From assembly GCA_963782185.1 (NCBI GenBank), contig CAWAJB010000027.1:1-64000 (forward strand): a stretch of 64,000 nucleotides of DNA, in the 5' to 3' direction. The notes below the pieces were generated by a model that had not been told where the DNA came from, did not search any database, and saw nothing but the letters and a program-made list of their open reading frames with translations. Shown one piece after another: positions 21,203 to 29,014 of the stretch (positions are counted from its first letter, which is position 1; every line of letters begins with the position of its first letter). Source of the DNA: RYN-230 sp963782185. GTDB lineage: Bacteria > Actinomycetota > Actinomycetes > Streptosporangiales > Streptosporangiaceae. A program made the translations under genes and the position numbers.

Positions 21203-21430
21203 GTGGTTGTCACCCATCCGTTCCACCCGCTGAACGGGCAGCGGCTGGAGATCTTGTATGCCAAGCGCCGCGGGACGGACATGGTGTTCGTCTGTGCGGG
21301 CGGGTTCAGCGGTCAGGTGACGCTGCCGCAGTCGTGGACCGACCGGGGCGAGCCGCCTGGGCCCGGCCGGCTGTCGGCCGAGGGGCTCGCCGCGCTCGGC
21401 GCTGCGACACGCGCACTGCAAGGTCGTTGA
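21203..21430 (+). CDS. DUF5372-like small protein of element 1
   Basis: About 75 residues; VVVTHPFHPLNGQRLEILYA followed by a short beta-rich stretch and PQSWTDRGEP. I recall this family beside serine recombinases and DUF6788 in actinomycete mobile elements. GTG 21203 is preferred because it directly precedes VVTHPFHP; TTG 21179 is an alternative. It begins only about 45 bases from the element end, so it may use a promoter in the target gene. Function unknown, possibly a DNA-binding or recombination accessory. Confidence 0.6.
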   Translation: MVVTHPFHPLNGQRLEILYAKRRGTDMVFVCAGGFSGQVTLPQSWTDRGEPPGPGRLSAEGLAALGAATRALQGR

Positions 21431-21463
21431 TCGTCATGCCTGGCAACGGCATACTCTTTTGTG

Positions 21464-21826
21464 ATGAGAGAGCAAAAGAACGAGGCCGGGGCCGGCCTGG
21501 CGGGCATGCCGACGCGGCGGCTGCTGTCGCGGCGGCGCGCCCTGGCCGCGCGGCTCGGCGGCGCCGAGCAGGTGCTGTCCGGCTCGCTGACCGAGCAGAC
21601 GCGGCGGTGCGGCAAGGCCGGCTGCCGGTGCGCCGGCGGCGAGCCGCACGGCCCGTATGCCTTCTTCGCGCCGAAGACCGCGGCCCGGGGGCGGCTGAGG
21701 TACGTCCCGGCGTCCCTGGCCGGGGTGGTGCGCCGGTACCTGCGCAACGGCGAGGAGATCGAGCAGCTGCTCGCGGAGATCTCGGCGATCAATGCCGAGC
21801 TGCTGGCCCGGCGAGAACTGTCCTAG
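21464..21826 (+). CDS. DUF6788-like protein of element 1
   Basis: About 120 residues, basic. The central cysteine motif CGKAGCRCAGGEPHGPYAFF is the hallmark of DUF6788-type proteins, a possible small zinc site, followed by a C-terminal helix that may be a coiled coil (EEIEQLLAEISAINAELL). ATG 21464 follows an AT-rich segment (ATACTCTTTTGTG) that stands out from its surroundings and may be a promoter. Role unknown; conserved association with the recombinase suggests an accessory function. Confidence 0.6.
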   Translation: MREQKNEAGAGLAGMPTRRLLSRRRALAARLGGAEQVLSGSLTEQTRRCGKAGCRCAGGEPHGPYAFFAPKTAARGRLRYVPASLAGVVRRYLRNGEEIEQLLAEISAINAELLARRELS

Positions 21827-21929
21827 CCGGTGAGCGCCGCCGTCCTGTCCGGGCCCGCGCGGGCCGAGGCGGTGTCGGCGCTGGCCAACATGACGGCCGC
21901 GGCACTGCGGTCCGGGGCGGGAGGTTGCG

Positions 21930-23978
21930 GTGAACGGCGAGCACAAGATCACGAGCAGTCACCGCGAGAGGGCAGCGATCTGCTACCTGCGCCAGTCCTC
22001 GATGGCGCAGGTCCGCCAGCACACCGAGTCGACCAGGAGCCAGTACGGCCTGGCGGACACGGCGGCCGCGCTGGGATGGCCGTCAACCTCGATCGAGGTG
22101 ATCGACACCGACCTGGGGATCTCCGGGAAATGGGGGGTGGCCCGGGAGGGGTTCACCGAGCTGGTCACCAGGGTCTGCAGCGGCGAGGTCGGGGCGATCT
22201 TCGGGATCGAGATCACCCGGCTGGCCCGGTCGAATGCCGACGTGGCCCGGCTGGCGGAGTTCGCCCGGATCACCGGCACGCTGCTGATCGACCCGGACGG
22301 GGTCTACGACCCCGCCGACGTGAACGACCGCGTCCTGCTGGGGTTCAAGGGGACCATGGGGGAGATGGAGCTGCACGTGATGGCGCAGCGGCTGCAGGCC
22401 AACAAGCGGGCCGCGGCCGGGCGCGGCGAGCTGCGCACCCCGCTGCCGGTCGGGCTGGTCCACGACGACGCCGGCGAGGTGGTGATCGACCCCGATGCCG
22501 AGGTCCAGGCCGCGATCCGGGACCTGTTCGCCGCGTTCGCCGCCTGCGGGTCGGCCTACGGGGTGGTTGCCGCGTTCAAAGGCCGCCGGTTCCCGCTGCG
22601 CGCCTACGGCGGCGCGTGGGCCGGGCAGCTGCGCTGGGGCAAGCTCACCTGCGCCCGCGTCCTGGGCGTGCTGAAGAACCCCTGCTACGCAGGGGCCTAC
22701 GTGTTCGGCCGCTACACCTCCCGGCGCACCGTCGAGCCGGACGGCACCGTGCGCACCGCGCTGGTGGAACGGCCCAGGGCCGAGTGGCCGGTGCTGATCA
22801 AAGACCACCACGAGGGATACATCACCTGGGCTGATTACCTGGCCAACGAGGCCAGGCTGGCGGCCAACCGGACCAACGCCGGGGCCCGGCCGCCCCGCGA
22901 GGGCTGCGCGCTATGCCAGGGGATCATCGTCTGCGGATCCTGCGGCAAGCCGATGCGCACCAGCTACCACACCGAAGCCCGGCCTGCTTATGAGTGCTCC
23001 TCCCGCGCCGACCGGCTGACCACGCCAACCTGCCGGTCGGTGGCCGCTGCCATCGTGGATGACGCGGTGGCCGGCGTGCTGCTGGACGCGCTGACCCCCG
23101 AGCAAGTCGCGCTGGCCCTGGCCAGCGCCGGCGAGGTGGCCAGCCGGCACCAGCGCATCAGCCGGGCCGCCGAGCTCGCCGTCGAACGCGCCCGTTATGA
23201 GGCAGACCGGGCCGAGCGCGCCTTCAGCGCCGTCGAGCCGGAGAACCGGCTGGTCGCCCGCACCCTGGAAGCCCGGTGGGAAGCGAAACTCGCCGCCGTT
23301 GCCGAGGCCGGGCAGGCACTGGAGGCCGCCCGGGACGCGCTGCCGCCCCTGCCCAGCCGGGCCGAGCTGGAGAAAATCGCCGCCGACTTGCCCGCACTCT
23401 GGCACGCCCCGGCCACCAGCGCCAGGGACCGCAAGCGGCTGCTGCGCACCCTGATCGCCGACGTCACCCTGCTGCCCGAGCCCGACCCCGGCATGGTCTG
23501 GATTGGGATCCGCTGGCACACCGGCGCCACCGACGAGCTCCGCGTGGGCCGCCCCGCCCACCGCGGCACCGCCCGGCGCAGCCCGTCCCCGGCGGTCGAG
23601 ATGGTCCGCCAGCTCGGCCCCGTCACGCCCGCCGCCGAGCTCGCCGGGCTGCTGAACGCCGCCGGGCTGACCACCGGGAACGGCCGCCCGTTCGACGCCA
23701 AGGCCGTCCAGTGGATCCGCCACGCCTACCACATCCCCGCCCCAGCGCCATACGCGGACGGCGAGATCAGCGCCGCCGAGGCCGCCAGCCAGCTGGGCTG
23801 CAGCGCCGGCGTCATCTACGACTGGATCCAGGCCGGGCAGCTCGACGCGCGGCGCGGCCCGGGAAACCGGCTATGCATCACCTGGGACGACCGCACCGAG
23901 ACTGCCTGCCGCGACCGCATCGCCGCATCCGGGCACCTCAACCCCGCGGCCCGCCGCACCAGGCCCCGCGGCCGCTGA
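21930..23978 (+). CDS. Large serine recombinase of element 1
   Basis: A 682-residue serine recombinase. The catalytic domain starts ICYLRQSSMAQ, with the nucleophile serine near residue 23. The recombinase domain (near 190-300) includes GVLKNPCYAGAYVFGRYTS. A zinc ribbon CGSCGKPMRTSYH...CSS...C follows near 335-365, then a coiled coil (about 400-470). An extra C-terminal MerR/excisionase-like HTH (EISAAEAASQLGCSAGVIYD) lies near 610-640. Start is GTG. It ends inside the element, before attR, and appears intact. Confidence 0.88.
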   Translation: MNGEHKITSSHRERAAICYLRQSSMAQVRQHTESTRSQYGLADTAAALGWPSTSIEVIDTDLGISGKWGVAREGFTELVTRVCSGEVGAIFGIEITRLARSNADVARLAEFARITGTLLIDPDGVYDPADVNDRVLLGFKGTMGEMELHVMAQRLQANKRAAAGRGELRTPLPVGLVHDDAGEVVIDPDAEVQAAIRDLFAAFAACGSAYGVVAAFKGRRFPLRAYGGAWAGQLRWGKLTCARVLGVLKNPCYAGAYVFGRYTSRRTVEPDGTVRTALVERPRAEWPVLIKDHHEGYITWADYLANEARLAANRTNAGARPPREGCALCQGIIVCGSCGKPMRTSYHTEARPAYECSSRADRLTTPTCRSVAAAIVDDAVAGVLLDALTPEQVALALASAGEVASRHQRISRAAELAVERARYEADRAERAFSAVEPENRLVARTLEARWEAKLAAVAEAGQALEAARDALPPLPSRAELEKIAADLPALWHAPATSARDRKRLLRTLIADVTLLPEPDPGMVWIGIRWHTGATDELRVGRPAHRGTARRSPSPAVEMVRQLGPVTPAAELAGLLNAAGLTTGNGRPFDAKAVQWIRHAYHIPAPAPYADGEISAAEAASQLGCSAGVIYDWIQAGQLDARRGPGNRLCITWDDRTETACRDRIAASGHLNPAARRTRPRGR

Positions 23979-24111
23979 ACCCGGCCCGCAATGTCACTAC
24001 CGCCTGCCATGCTCATGCCAGCAGATCCAGCGACCTGGCCTGACCAGCGCGAACCAGCGCCAGTTCAGAACATCCCGACAGAAGGCTGCAGGAGGGGCAG
24101 TATGAAGTCAC

Positions 24112-24465
24112 CATCGCCACGCTGGAGGACAAGATTGTCCAGCGGGCCGTCATCGAGGTGCTCAACGCCGTCTACGAGGTGGACTTCCGGGGCTTTTCCT
24201 ACGGGTTCCGGCCAGGGCGCAGCCCGCATGATGCGCTGGACGCGCTGTCGGCCGGGATCTACCGGAAGAAGGTGAACTGGGTGCTGGACGCGGATGTCCG
24301 CGACTTTTTCGGCCAGCTTGATCGGGCCTGGCTGGTGAGGTTTCTCCGGCACCGGATCGCAGACGAAAGGATCCTGCGGCTGGTGAGCAAGTGGCTGGCC
24401 GCGGGAGTCATCGAGGACGGGACCTGGACTGATAGTGGTCGCGGGTCACCGCAGGGGGCTTCGGC
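24112..24465 (+). pseudogene. ltrA: Group II intron reverse transcriptase, piece 2
   Basis: Continues the RT from IAT|LEDKIVQRAVIEV through YGFRPGRSPHDALDALS, LDADVRDFFGQLD and RGSPQGAS. The palm residue aspartate lies in DADVRDFF. It is cut at the QGAS-(A/V)-SPLLANVYLHY motif by the second serine recombinase element and resumes at 26711. Confidence 0.87.
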
Positions 24466-24490
24466 CACGCCCCCAACGCAATGGGCAACT
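24464..24490 (+). repeat. Left terminal inverted repeat of serine recombinase element 2
   Basis: 27 bp, perfect reverse complement of 26686-26712, both including a GC dinucleotide duplicated from the target. Starts GCCACGCCCCC. Confidence 0.85.
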
Positions 24491-24582
24491 TCTGCTTTGA
24501 CGTCACTCTGAGCTACCGGCGGCTGGAACGGCCGCGGCGTGTCCCGGCCAGTGAGTGACATGTCCGGTAGTATATTTGTGTC

Positions 24583-24924
24583 ATGGCTGGCAGTCGTGCG
24601 GGTGGCGTGGAGCATGCCGGGCGGGTCAACGCTGCCGCTGAGCTGGCAGAAGCTGGTGTCCCGGTGGCGGAGGCCGCCGCAGTGCTGGCTGCCCGGTTCG
24701 CGGTCTCTGTGCGCCAGGCCCGCCGTTACGTGGACCAGGCCGTGGCCGAGGGACGGGTGGAGGTACCCGAGGCGAGCGTGGTGTTCACCGTCAAGCTGCC
24801 CGCGGCGCTGGCGAGGCGGGTGCGCGCTCACGCGCGCGAGAACGAGACCACGATCTCCGCCGTGGTGGCCCGCGCGCTGACCGAGTTCTTCATGCGGGGA
24901 CGCAGAGAGCCCCCGCGCAGGTGA
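24583..24924 (+). CDS. Ribbon-helix-helix-like small protein of element 2
   Basis: A 113-residue protein. The N-terminal half has an HTH-like pattern (ELAEAGVPVAEAAAVLAARF, VSVRQARRYVD). The C-terminal half VVFTVKLPAALARRVRAHAR then ENETTISAVVARALTEFF looks like an Arc/CopG ribbon-helix-helix. It is likely a regulator of the recombinase or a directionality factor; position just inside the left end supports this. Its stop overlaps a GTG reading frame leading towards the recombinase. Confidence 0.65.
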   Translation: MAGSRAGGVEHAGRVNAAAELAEAGVPVAEAAAVLAARFAVSVRQARRYVDQAVAEGRVEVPEASVVFTVKLPAALARRVRAHARENETTISAVVARALTEFFMRGRREPPRR

Positions 24925-25053
24925 ACGACCGGACGGTCGGGACGGAGTTCGTCTTTGGCCGCCACGCGGCCACGGATTTGTCGGTGGCCTACGCGATTCT
25001 CGTGCCACAGCGGCGGGCCAGTATCCGGGCCGGCCAGGAAGGAAGGCCGCCCC

Positions 25054-26730
25054 GTGACGAGCGCGGCGATCTACGCCCGGGTCTCCAGCGCCCGGCAGAA
25101 GAAGGACCAGACGATCGGGTCGCAGACAGCGGCATTGCGGGACCATGCCAGGCAGCTGGGGGTGGAGCTGCCTGAGGAGTGGGTGTTCGAGGACGAGGGG
25201 CACTCGGGGGCGACGCTGGTGCGTCCCGCCCTGGAGCGGCTCCGCGACGTCGTCGCCGGGGTCGGCGTCGATGTGGTGCTGTGCTACTCCCCGGACCGGC
25301 TGGCCCGCAAGTTCGCCTACCAGGCGCTGCTGATCGAGGAGTTCGCCCGCGCTGGGACCCGTGTGGAGTTCATCAGGGGACCGCGCGGTGACAGCCCCGA
25401 AGACCAGCTGATGGTGCAGTTCCAGGGCATGTTCGCCGAATATGAGAAGGCCCAGCTGATGGAGCGGTACCGGCGCGGCAAGGCCTACCGCGCCAAGGCC
25501 GGGTCGGTGAACGTGCTGGGCGGCGCCCCGTTCGGCTACCGCTACCTCAGCAAGAGCCCCGGCAGCGGGGCTGGTTACGAGATCGCCGAGCATGAGGCGG
25601 TGCTGGTCGCGGAGATGTTCCGCCGCTACGCCGACGACGGCGCCTCCATCGCCGACCTGGCCCGCTGGCTCACCAGCGAGAACGTCCCCACCCGGACCGG
25701 CAAGGCCCGCTGGGACCGGTCGGTGATCTGGGGCATGCTGCGCAACCCGGCCTACGCGGGCACCGCGGTCTTCGGCAAGACCATGGTCGTGCAGGAGCAG
25801 CCGGGCCTGAACCGGCGGGCCCGCCTGGAGGGCCGCACCACGCCGCGGGCGTCCAAGACCGTTGACCGGCCCCGCGAGGACTGGATCACGATCCCCGTCC
25901 CCGCCATCGTCAGCACCGAGACGTTCGAGCGGGCCGCCCGGCGCCTTGCCGACAACAAGCGGTTCGCGTCCCGCAACAGCAAGATCCCCTCCCTGCTGCA
26001 GGGCCTGGCCGCGTGCTCGGCCTGCGGATACGGCTACTACCGGACCTCGACCCGCACCACCAATAAGAAGATCTACTACTACCGGTGCCTCGGCTCCGAC
26101 GACTACCGCTACCAGGGCGGGCGGGTCTGCGGCAACAAGCCGGTCCGCGCCGACTACCTCGACACCGTCGTCTGGGACCACATCACGCACCTGCTCGCCG
26201 ACCCCGCGCTGATCCGCGCCGAGATCAGCAAACGCCTGGAACAGGCCCGCACCGCCGATCCGGCCACCAGGCAGCGTAAACGGCTGGAACTCGCCCTGGC
26301 CAAGGCCACGACCGCGATCACCCGCATGATCGAGGCGTTCCAGGAGCAGCTGATCACCATCGACGAGCTGCGGTCCCGGATGCCGGACCTGCGTGCCCGC
26401 GAGACTGGCCTGCGTGGCCAGCTCGATGCCCTGGACGCCCAGCTCGCCGATCAGGAGGCCTACCTCAAACTCGCCGACGACCTGGAAGGATTCCTCACCC
26501 AGCTGCGAGCCAGCACCAATGGCGCCGATGTCCCAGAGCGCCAGCGCGTCCTGCGGCTCCTCGTCAAAGACGTCCTTGTCGGCCCGGAGAAGATCACCAT
26601 CCGGCACCGCATCCCCATCCGCGAGCGAACCAGCCACGGCAACCAGGAACACCAGACACCTGACACGGAGGGTGACCAATCGGCGAGTTGCCCATTGCGT
26701 TGGGGGCGTGGCGTCGCCGCTGCTCGCTAA
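25054..26730 (+). CDS. Large serine recombinase of element 2
   Basis: About 558 residues. Catalytic domain begins AAIYARVSSARQKKDQTIGS, nucleophile serine near residue 11. It has the recombinase domain (near 155-260, NVLGGAPFGYRYL, GMLRNPAYAGTAVFG), a zinc ribbon CSACGYGYYRTS...C...C, and a coiled-coil tail (KRLELALAKATTAITRMI). GTG 25054 is chosen with GGAAGG upstream. The frame crosses the element's right end at 26712, so the last six residues and stop come from the target gene; in a circle it would run about 30 codons past the junction. Confidence 0.87.
   Translation: MTSAAIYARVSSARQKKDQTIGSQTAALRDHARQLGVELPEEWVFEDEGHSGATLVRPALERLRDVVAGVGVDVVLCYSPDRLARKFAYQALLIEEFARAGTRVEFIRGPRGDSPEDQLMVQFQGMFAEYEKAQLMERYRRGKAYRAKAGSVNVLGGAPFGYRYLSKSPGSGAGYEIAEHEAVLVAEMFRRYADDGASIADLARWLTSENVPTRTGKARWDRSVIWGMLRNPAYAGTAVFGKTMVVQEQPGLNRRARLEGRTTPRASKTVDRPREDWITIPVPAIVSTETFERAARRLADNKRFASRNSKIPSLLQGLAACSACGYGYYRTSTRTTNKKIYYYRCLGSDDYRYQGGRVCGNKPVRADYLDTVVWDHITHLLADPALIRAEISKRLEQARTADPATRQRKRLELALAKATTAITRMIEAFQEQLITIDELRSRMPDLRARETGLRGQLDALDAQLADQEAYLKLADDLEGFLTQLRASTNGADVPERQRVLRLLVKDVLVGPEKITIRHRIPIRERTSHGNQEHQTPDTEGDQSASCPLRWGRGVAAAR
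26686..26712 (-). repeat. Right terminal inverted repeat of serine recombinase element 2
   Basis: 27-bp perfect reverse complement of 24464-24490. Lies inside the 3' end of the recombinase reading frame. Confidence 0.85.
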
Positions 26731-27010
26731 CGTGTACCTGCATTATGTCCTGGACCTGTGGGCCGACTGGTGGAGAAACCGGAAGGCGCGTGGTGATGTG
26801 ATCATCGTGCGCTGGGCGGATGACTTCATCGTCGGGTTCGAGCATCGCGGTGACGCTGAGAAGTTTCTGGCCGGGCTGCGCGAGCGGTTCGCGAAGTTCG
26901 GGCTGGAACTGCACCCTGGCAAGACCCGGCTGATCGAGTTCGGGCGGTTCGCCGTCCGCAACCGGGCAGCCCGGGGCGAGGGCAAGCCGGAAACGTTCGA
27001 CTTTCTCGGA
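26711..27010 (+). pseudogene. ltrA: Group II intron reverse transcriptase, piece 3
   Basis: Continues ...SPLLANVYLHYVLDLWA, then the catalytic YADD-equivalent IIVRWADDFIVGF, EKFLAGLRERFAKFGLELHP and TFDFLGY. Here the motif reads WADD rather than YADD. Cut at DFLG by the three-recombinase element; resumes at 30401 with LGFTHI. Confidence 0.87.
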
Positions 27011-27104
27011 TATGCCGATGCCGCTGTTATGCCGCGGTCGGAGCGAAGGCCCTGGCTGTGGAGCCGTGGTGCCTGCCGGCGCGGCATAGCGAGGGCACGG
27101 GTGG

Positions 27105-28097
27105 TCAGAGCTGGCTGAGGAACGCGAGTAGTGAGTCCGGTGCCGAGTAGCGGCCGGGTGCGGGCGTGTCCGGCGGCGTTGTGCGTGCCAGCGCCTGCTC
27201 TTTCAGTGCCATGTCGGCGTGCAGGTAAATTCGGGTGGTTTCGGGGGATTCGTGGCCAAGCCAGAGTGCGATGACGGTGATGTTGACGCCGGCGTGCAGG
27301 AGCGTCATTGCGGCCGAGTGGCGCAGTGTGTGCGGGGTGATGGTCTTGGCGCTGAGGGAGTTGCAGTCCCGGGCGGCGGCGCCAGCGTACTTGGCGAGCA
27401 GCCGGGCGACCGCGTCGGCGGACAGCGGCGACCCGGCCCGGGTGCAGAACACCGGGTCGCTGCTGCTGGCGCGGCGTTCATCGAGCCAGCGGGCGAGGTG
27501 GCTGGAGGTCTGGGCGGTCAGCGGCGTGCATCGTTGTTTCCTGCCCTTCCCCGTGCACCGGACATGGGGGCCGCCGCCGAGATGGACGTCGTCGGCGGTC
27601 AGGCTGGTGAGCTCGGATACCCGCAGCCCGGTCTGGGCGGCGAGCAGGATGAGGACGTGGTCGCGGCGGCCGTGCCAGGTGCTGCGGTCCGGGGCGGCGA
27701 GCAGGGCCTCGAGTTCTTCCCTGGCCAGGAAGCACACCTGGGTCTTGGCGGCGCGCTTGGCCGGGATGGCCAGGACGCGGGTGATCAGCTCGGCGTGCTC
27801 GGGGACGCGCAGCGCGGCGTAGCGGAACAGCGAGTGGATCGCGGCGAGGCGGGCGTTGCGGGTGGGGATGCCGTTGCCCCGGCTGGTTTCCAGGTGCTGC
27901 AGGAAGCCGCTGATCACGGCGGCGTCCAGGTCGGCGAGGGCGAGCCGGGCGGGCAGCTTGCCGGTCTGCTCGTGCAGGTAGCCGAGCAGGAGCTTGAACG
28001 TGTCGCGGTAGGAGGCGATCGTGTGCCCGCTGGCCTGCCGCTGGGTCATCAGGTAGTCGGTGAAAAAGCTCTCGAGGACGGGCGCGAGCTTGGTCAT
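27105..28097 (-). CDS. Tyrosine recombinase, third gene of the RIT trio
   Basis: A 330-residue phage-integrase family protein. Core-binding domain is residues about 8-110; catalytic residues appear as GLRVSE (Arg), HTLRHS (His and Arg), LGHESPETTRIYLH (His and nucleophile Tyr). The ATG overlaps the preceding gene by ATGA. Length fits the third, shortest member of RIT trios. It ends about 70 bases inside the left inverted repeat. Confidence 0.88.
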   Translation of the reverse strand: MTKLAPVLESFFTDYLMTQRQASGHTIASYRDTFKLLLGYLHEQTGKLPARLALADLDAAVISGFLQHLETSRGNGIPTRNARLAAIHSLFRYAALRVPEHAELITRVLAIPAKRAAKTQVCFLAREELEALLAAPDRSTWHGRRDHVLILLAAQTGLRVSELTSLTADDVHLGGGPHVRCTGKGRKQRCTPLTAQTSSHLARWLDERRASSSDPVFCTRAGSPLSADAVARLLAKYAGAAARDCNSLSAKTITPHTLRHSAAMTLLHAGVNITVIALWLGHESPETTRIYLHADMALKEQALARTTPPDTPAPGRYSAPDSLLAFLSQL

Positions 28098-29014
28098 GGC
28101 CGGGTCTCCTTGAAGGGGGCGAGCCGCTGGGCGGCCAGGGCGAGCAGTTCAGGGGCGGCACTCAGGTACCAGTACGTGTCGGAGGGGCAGCGGTGCCCCA
28201 GGTAGTCCGACAAGACCGGGCTCATGGCGTTCACGTCGGCCCCGTCGCGGTACCAGCGCAGGTAAATGGTGACCGCGAAGCTGTGCCTGATGTCATGCAG
28301 CCGTGGCCGGGGCCGGCCCGGCGGCGCTTGTATGCCGGCCCGGCCCAGGATCTGCCAGTACGTGGCCCGGGCGATGTTGGGATGCAGCGCCCGGCCGGTG
28401 GTGGCGAGGAAGAACGTGCCCGCCGCCGGGTCCGGGCAGTGCTGGTCGCGGATGACGGCGTATCTGGCGAGCGTGCTCGTCATGGTCGGGTGCAGCGGGA
28501 CCAGGCGGACCTTCCCGTATTTCCCGGTGACCCGCAGCACGCCGGCGTGCAGGTTGACGTCGCCGCGGGCCAGGGTGAGGGCTTCGGTGATCCGCAGCCC
28601 GGTGGCGGCCAGCAGGCTGATCAGGGCCTGGCAGGTCACGGCCCGCATCGGCGGGCTAAGCGTGCCGGCCGCCGCGATGAGCGCGGAGATCTCCTGCGGC
28701 GAGTACAGGTACGGGGCCGGCCGGCGGGCCGTCGCCTTGAGCAGCCCTGGCGGCGGCACCTCACACGACGGGTCGAGGGCCGCCAGGTGACGGGCGAAGC
28801 AGCGGATCACCGACAGCCGCTGCCGGCGGGTGACCGGCCCGGCCGATGTCGAGCACGCCCATTCCAGCGCGTCCCTGGTCGTCAGGCGGACCTGGCCGGC
28901 GCGGTCCATCCGGCCGGCGAAGTCCAGCAGCAGCCGCCCCTGGCCCTCCAGCCGGTGCCCCAGCGCCCGGCGCATCGCCAGGTACTCCCGGGCCCGCTCG
29001 CGCATCGGCGTCAT
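28094..29014 (-). CDS. Tyrosine recombinase, second gene of the RIT trio
   Basis: About 306 residues from ATG 29014, which overlaps the upstream stop (ATGA); the longer open frame upstream is antisense coincidence. It has ATGLRITEAL (Arg), HDIRHSFAV (His, Arg), DYLGHRCPSDTYWYL (His, Tyr). The phage-integrase N-terminal SAM-like domain spans about 5-95. Likely works as a heteromeric complex with its neighbours, as proposed for RIT and Tn554 recombinases. Confidence 0.87.
   Translation of the reverse strand: MTPMRERAREYLAMRRALGHRLEGQGRLLLDFAGRMDRAGQVRLTTRDALEWACSTSAGPVTRRQRLSVIRCFARHLAALDPSCEVPPPGLLKATARRPAPYLYSPQEISALIAAAGTLSPPMRAVTCQALISLLAATGLRITEALTLARGDVNLHAGVLRVTGKYGKVRLVPLHPTMTSTLARYAVIRDQHCPDPAAGTFFLATTGRALHPNIARATYWQILGRAGIQAPPGRPRPRLHDIRHSFAVTIYLRWYRDGADVNAMSPVLSDYLGHRCPSDTYWYLSAAPELLALAAQRLAPFKETRP

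Larger units (their letters stand above)
21160..24121 (+). mobile_element. Serine recombinase element 1, inserted in the RT gene
   Basis: Flanked by the 10-bp direct repeat CATCGCCACG (21150-21159 and 24112-24121), inferred crossover region. Seven bases inside the left copy is CATAGTGCC (21167-21175); seven bases before the right copy is GGCAGTATG (24096-24104), its near inverted repeat. Rejoined, these form a symmetric attP-like site. Cargo is three genes: DUF5372-like, DUF6788-like and a large serine recombinase. Excision restores the RT frame exactly. Confidence 0.85.
24466..26712 (+). mobile_element. Serine recombinase element 2 with perfect terminal inverted repeats
   Basis: About 2.25 kb bounded by 27-bp perfect inverted repeats that include a 2-bp target duplication (GC). 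Joining the ends would give a 52-bp perfect palindrome centred on GC, the size expected for a serine recombinase attP. Cargo is a ribbon-helix-helix-like protein, possibly a short overlapping frame (24921-25053 region, not called), and a serine recombinase. Removing it restores the RT sense QGAS-A-SPLLANVYLHY. Confidence 0.83.

Noticed and set aside
24921..25175. 84-residue frame between the RHH gene and the recombinase
   Set aside because: Most of it overlaps the recombinase start out of frame; only the first 40 codons are free, too little to call.
24259..26679. 806-residue minus-strand open frame
   Set aside because: Antisense to the element 2 recombinase and an RT piece; glycine/valine-rich composition without family motifs, a GC-rich shadow.
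27219..28205. 328-residue plus-strand open frame
   Set aside because: Antisense to a tyrosine recombinase with full catalytic residues.
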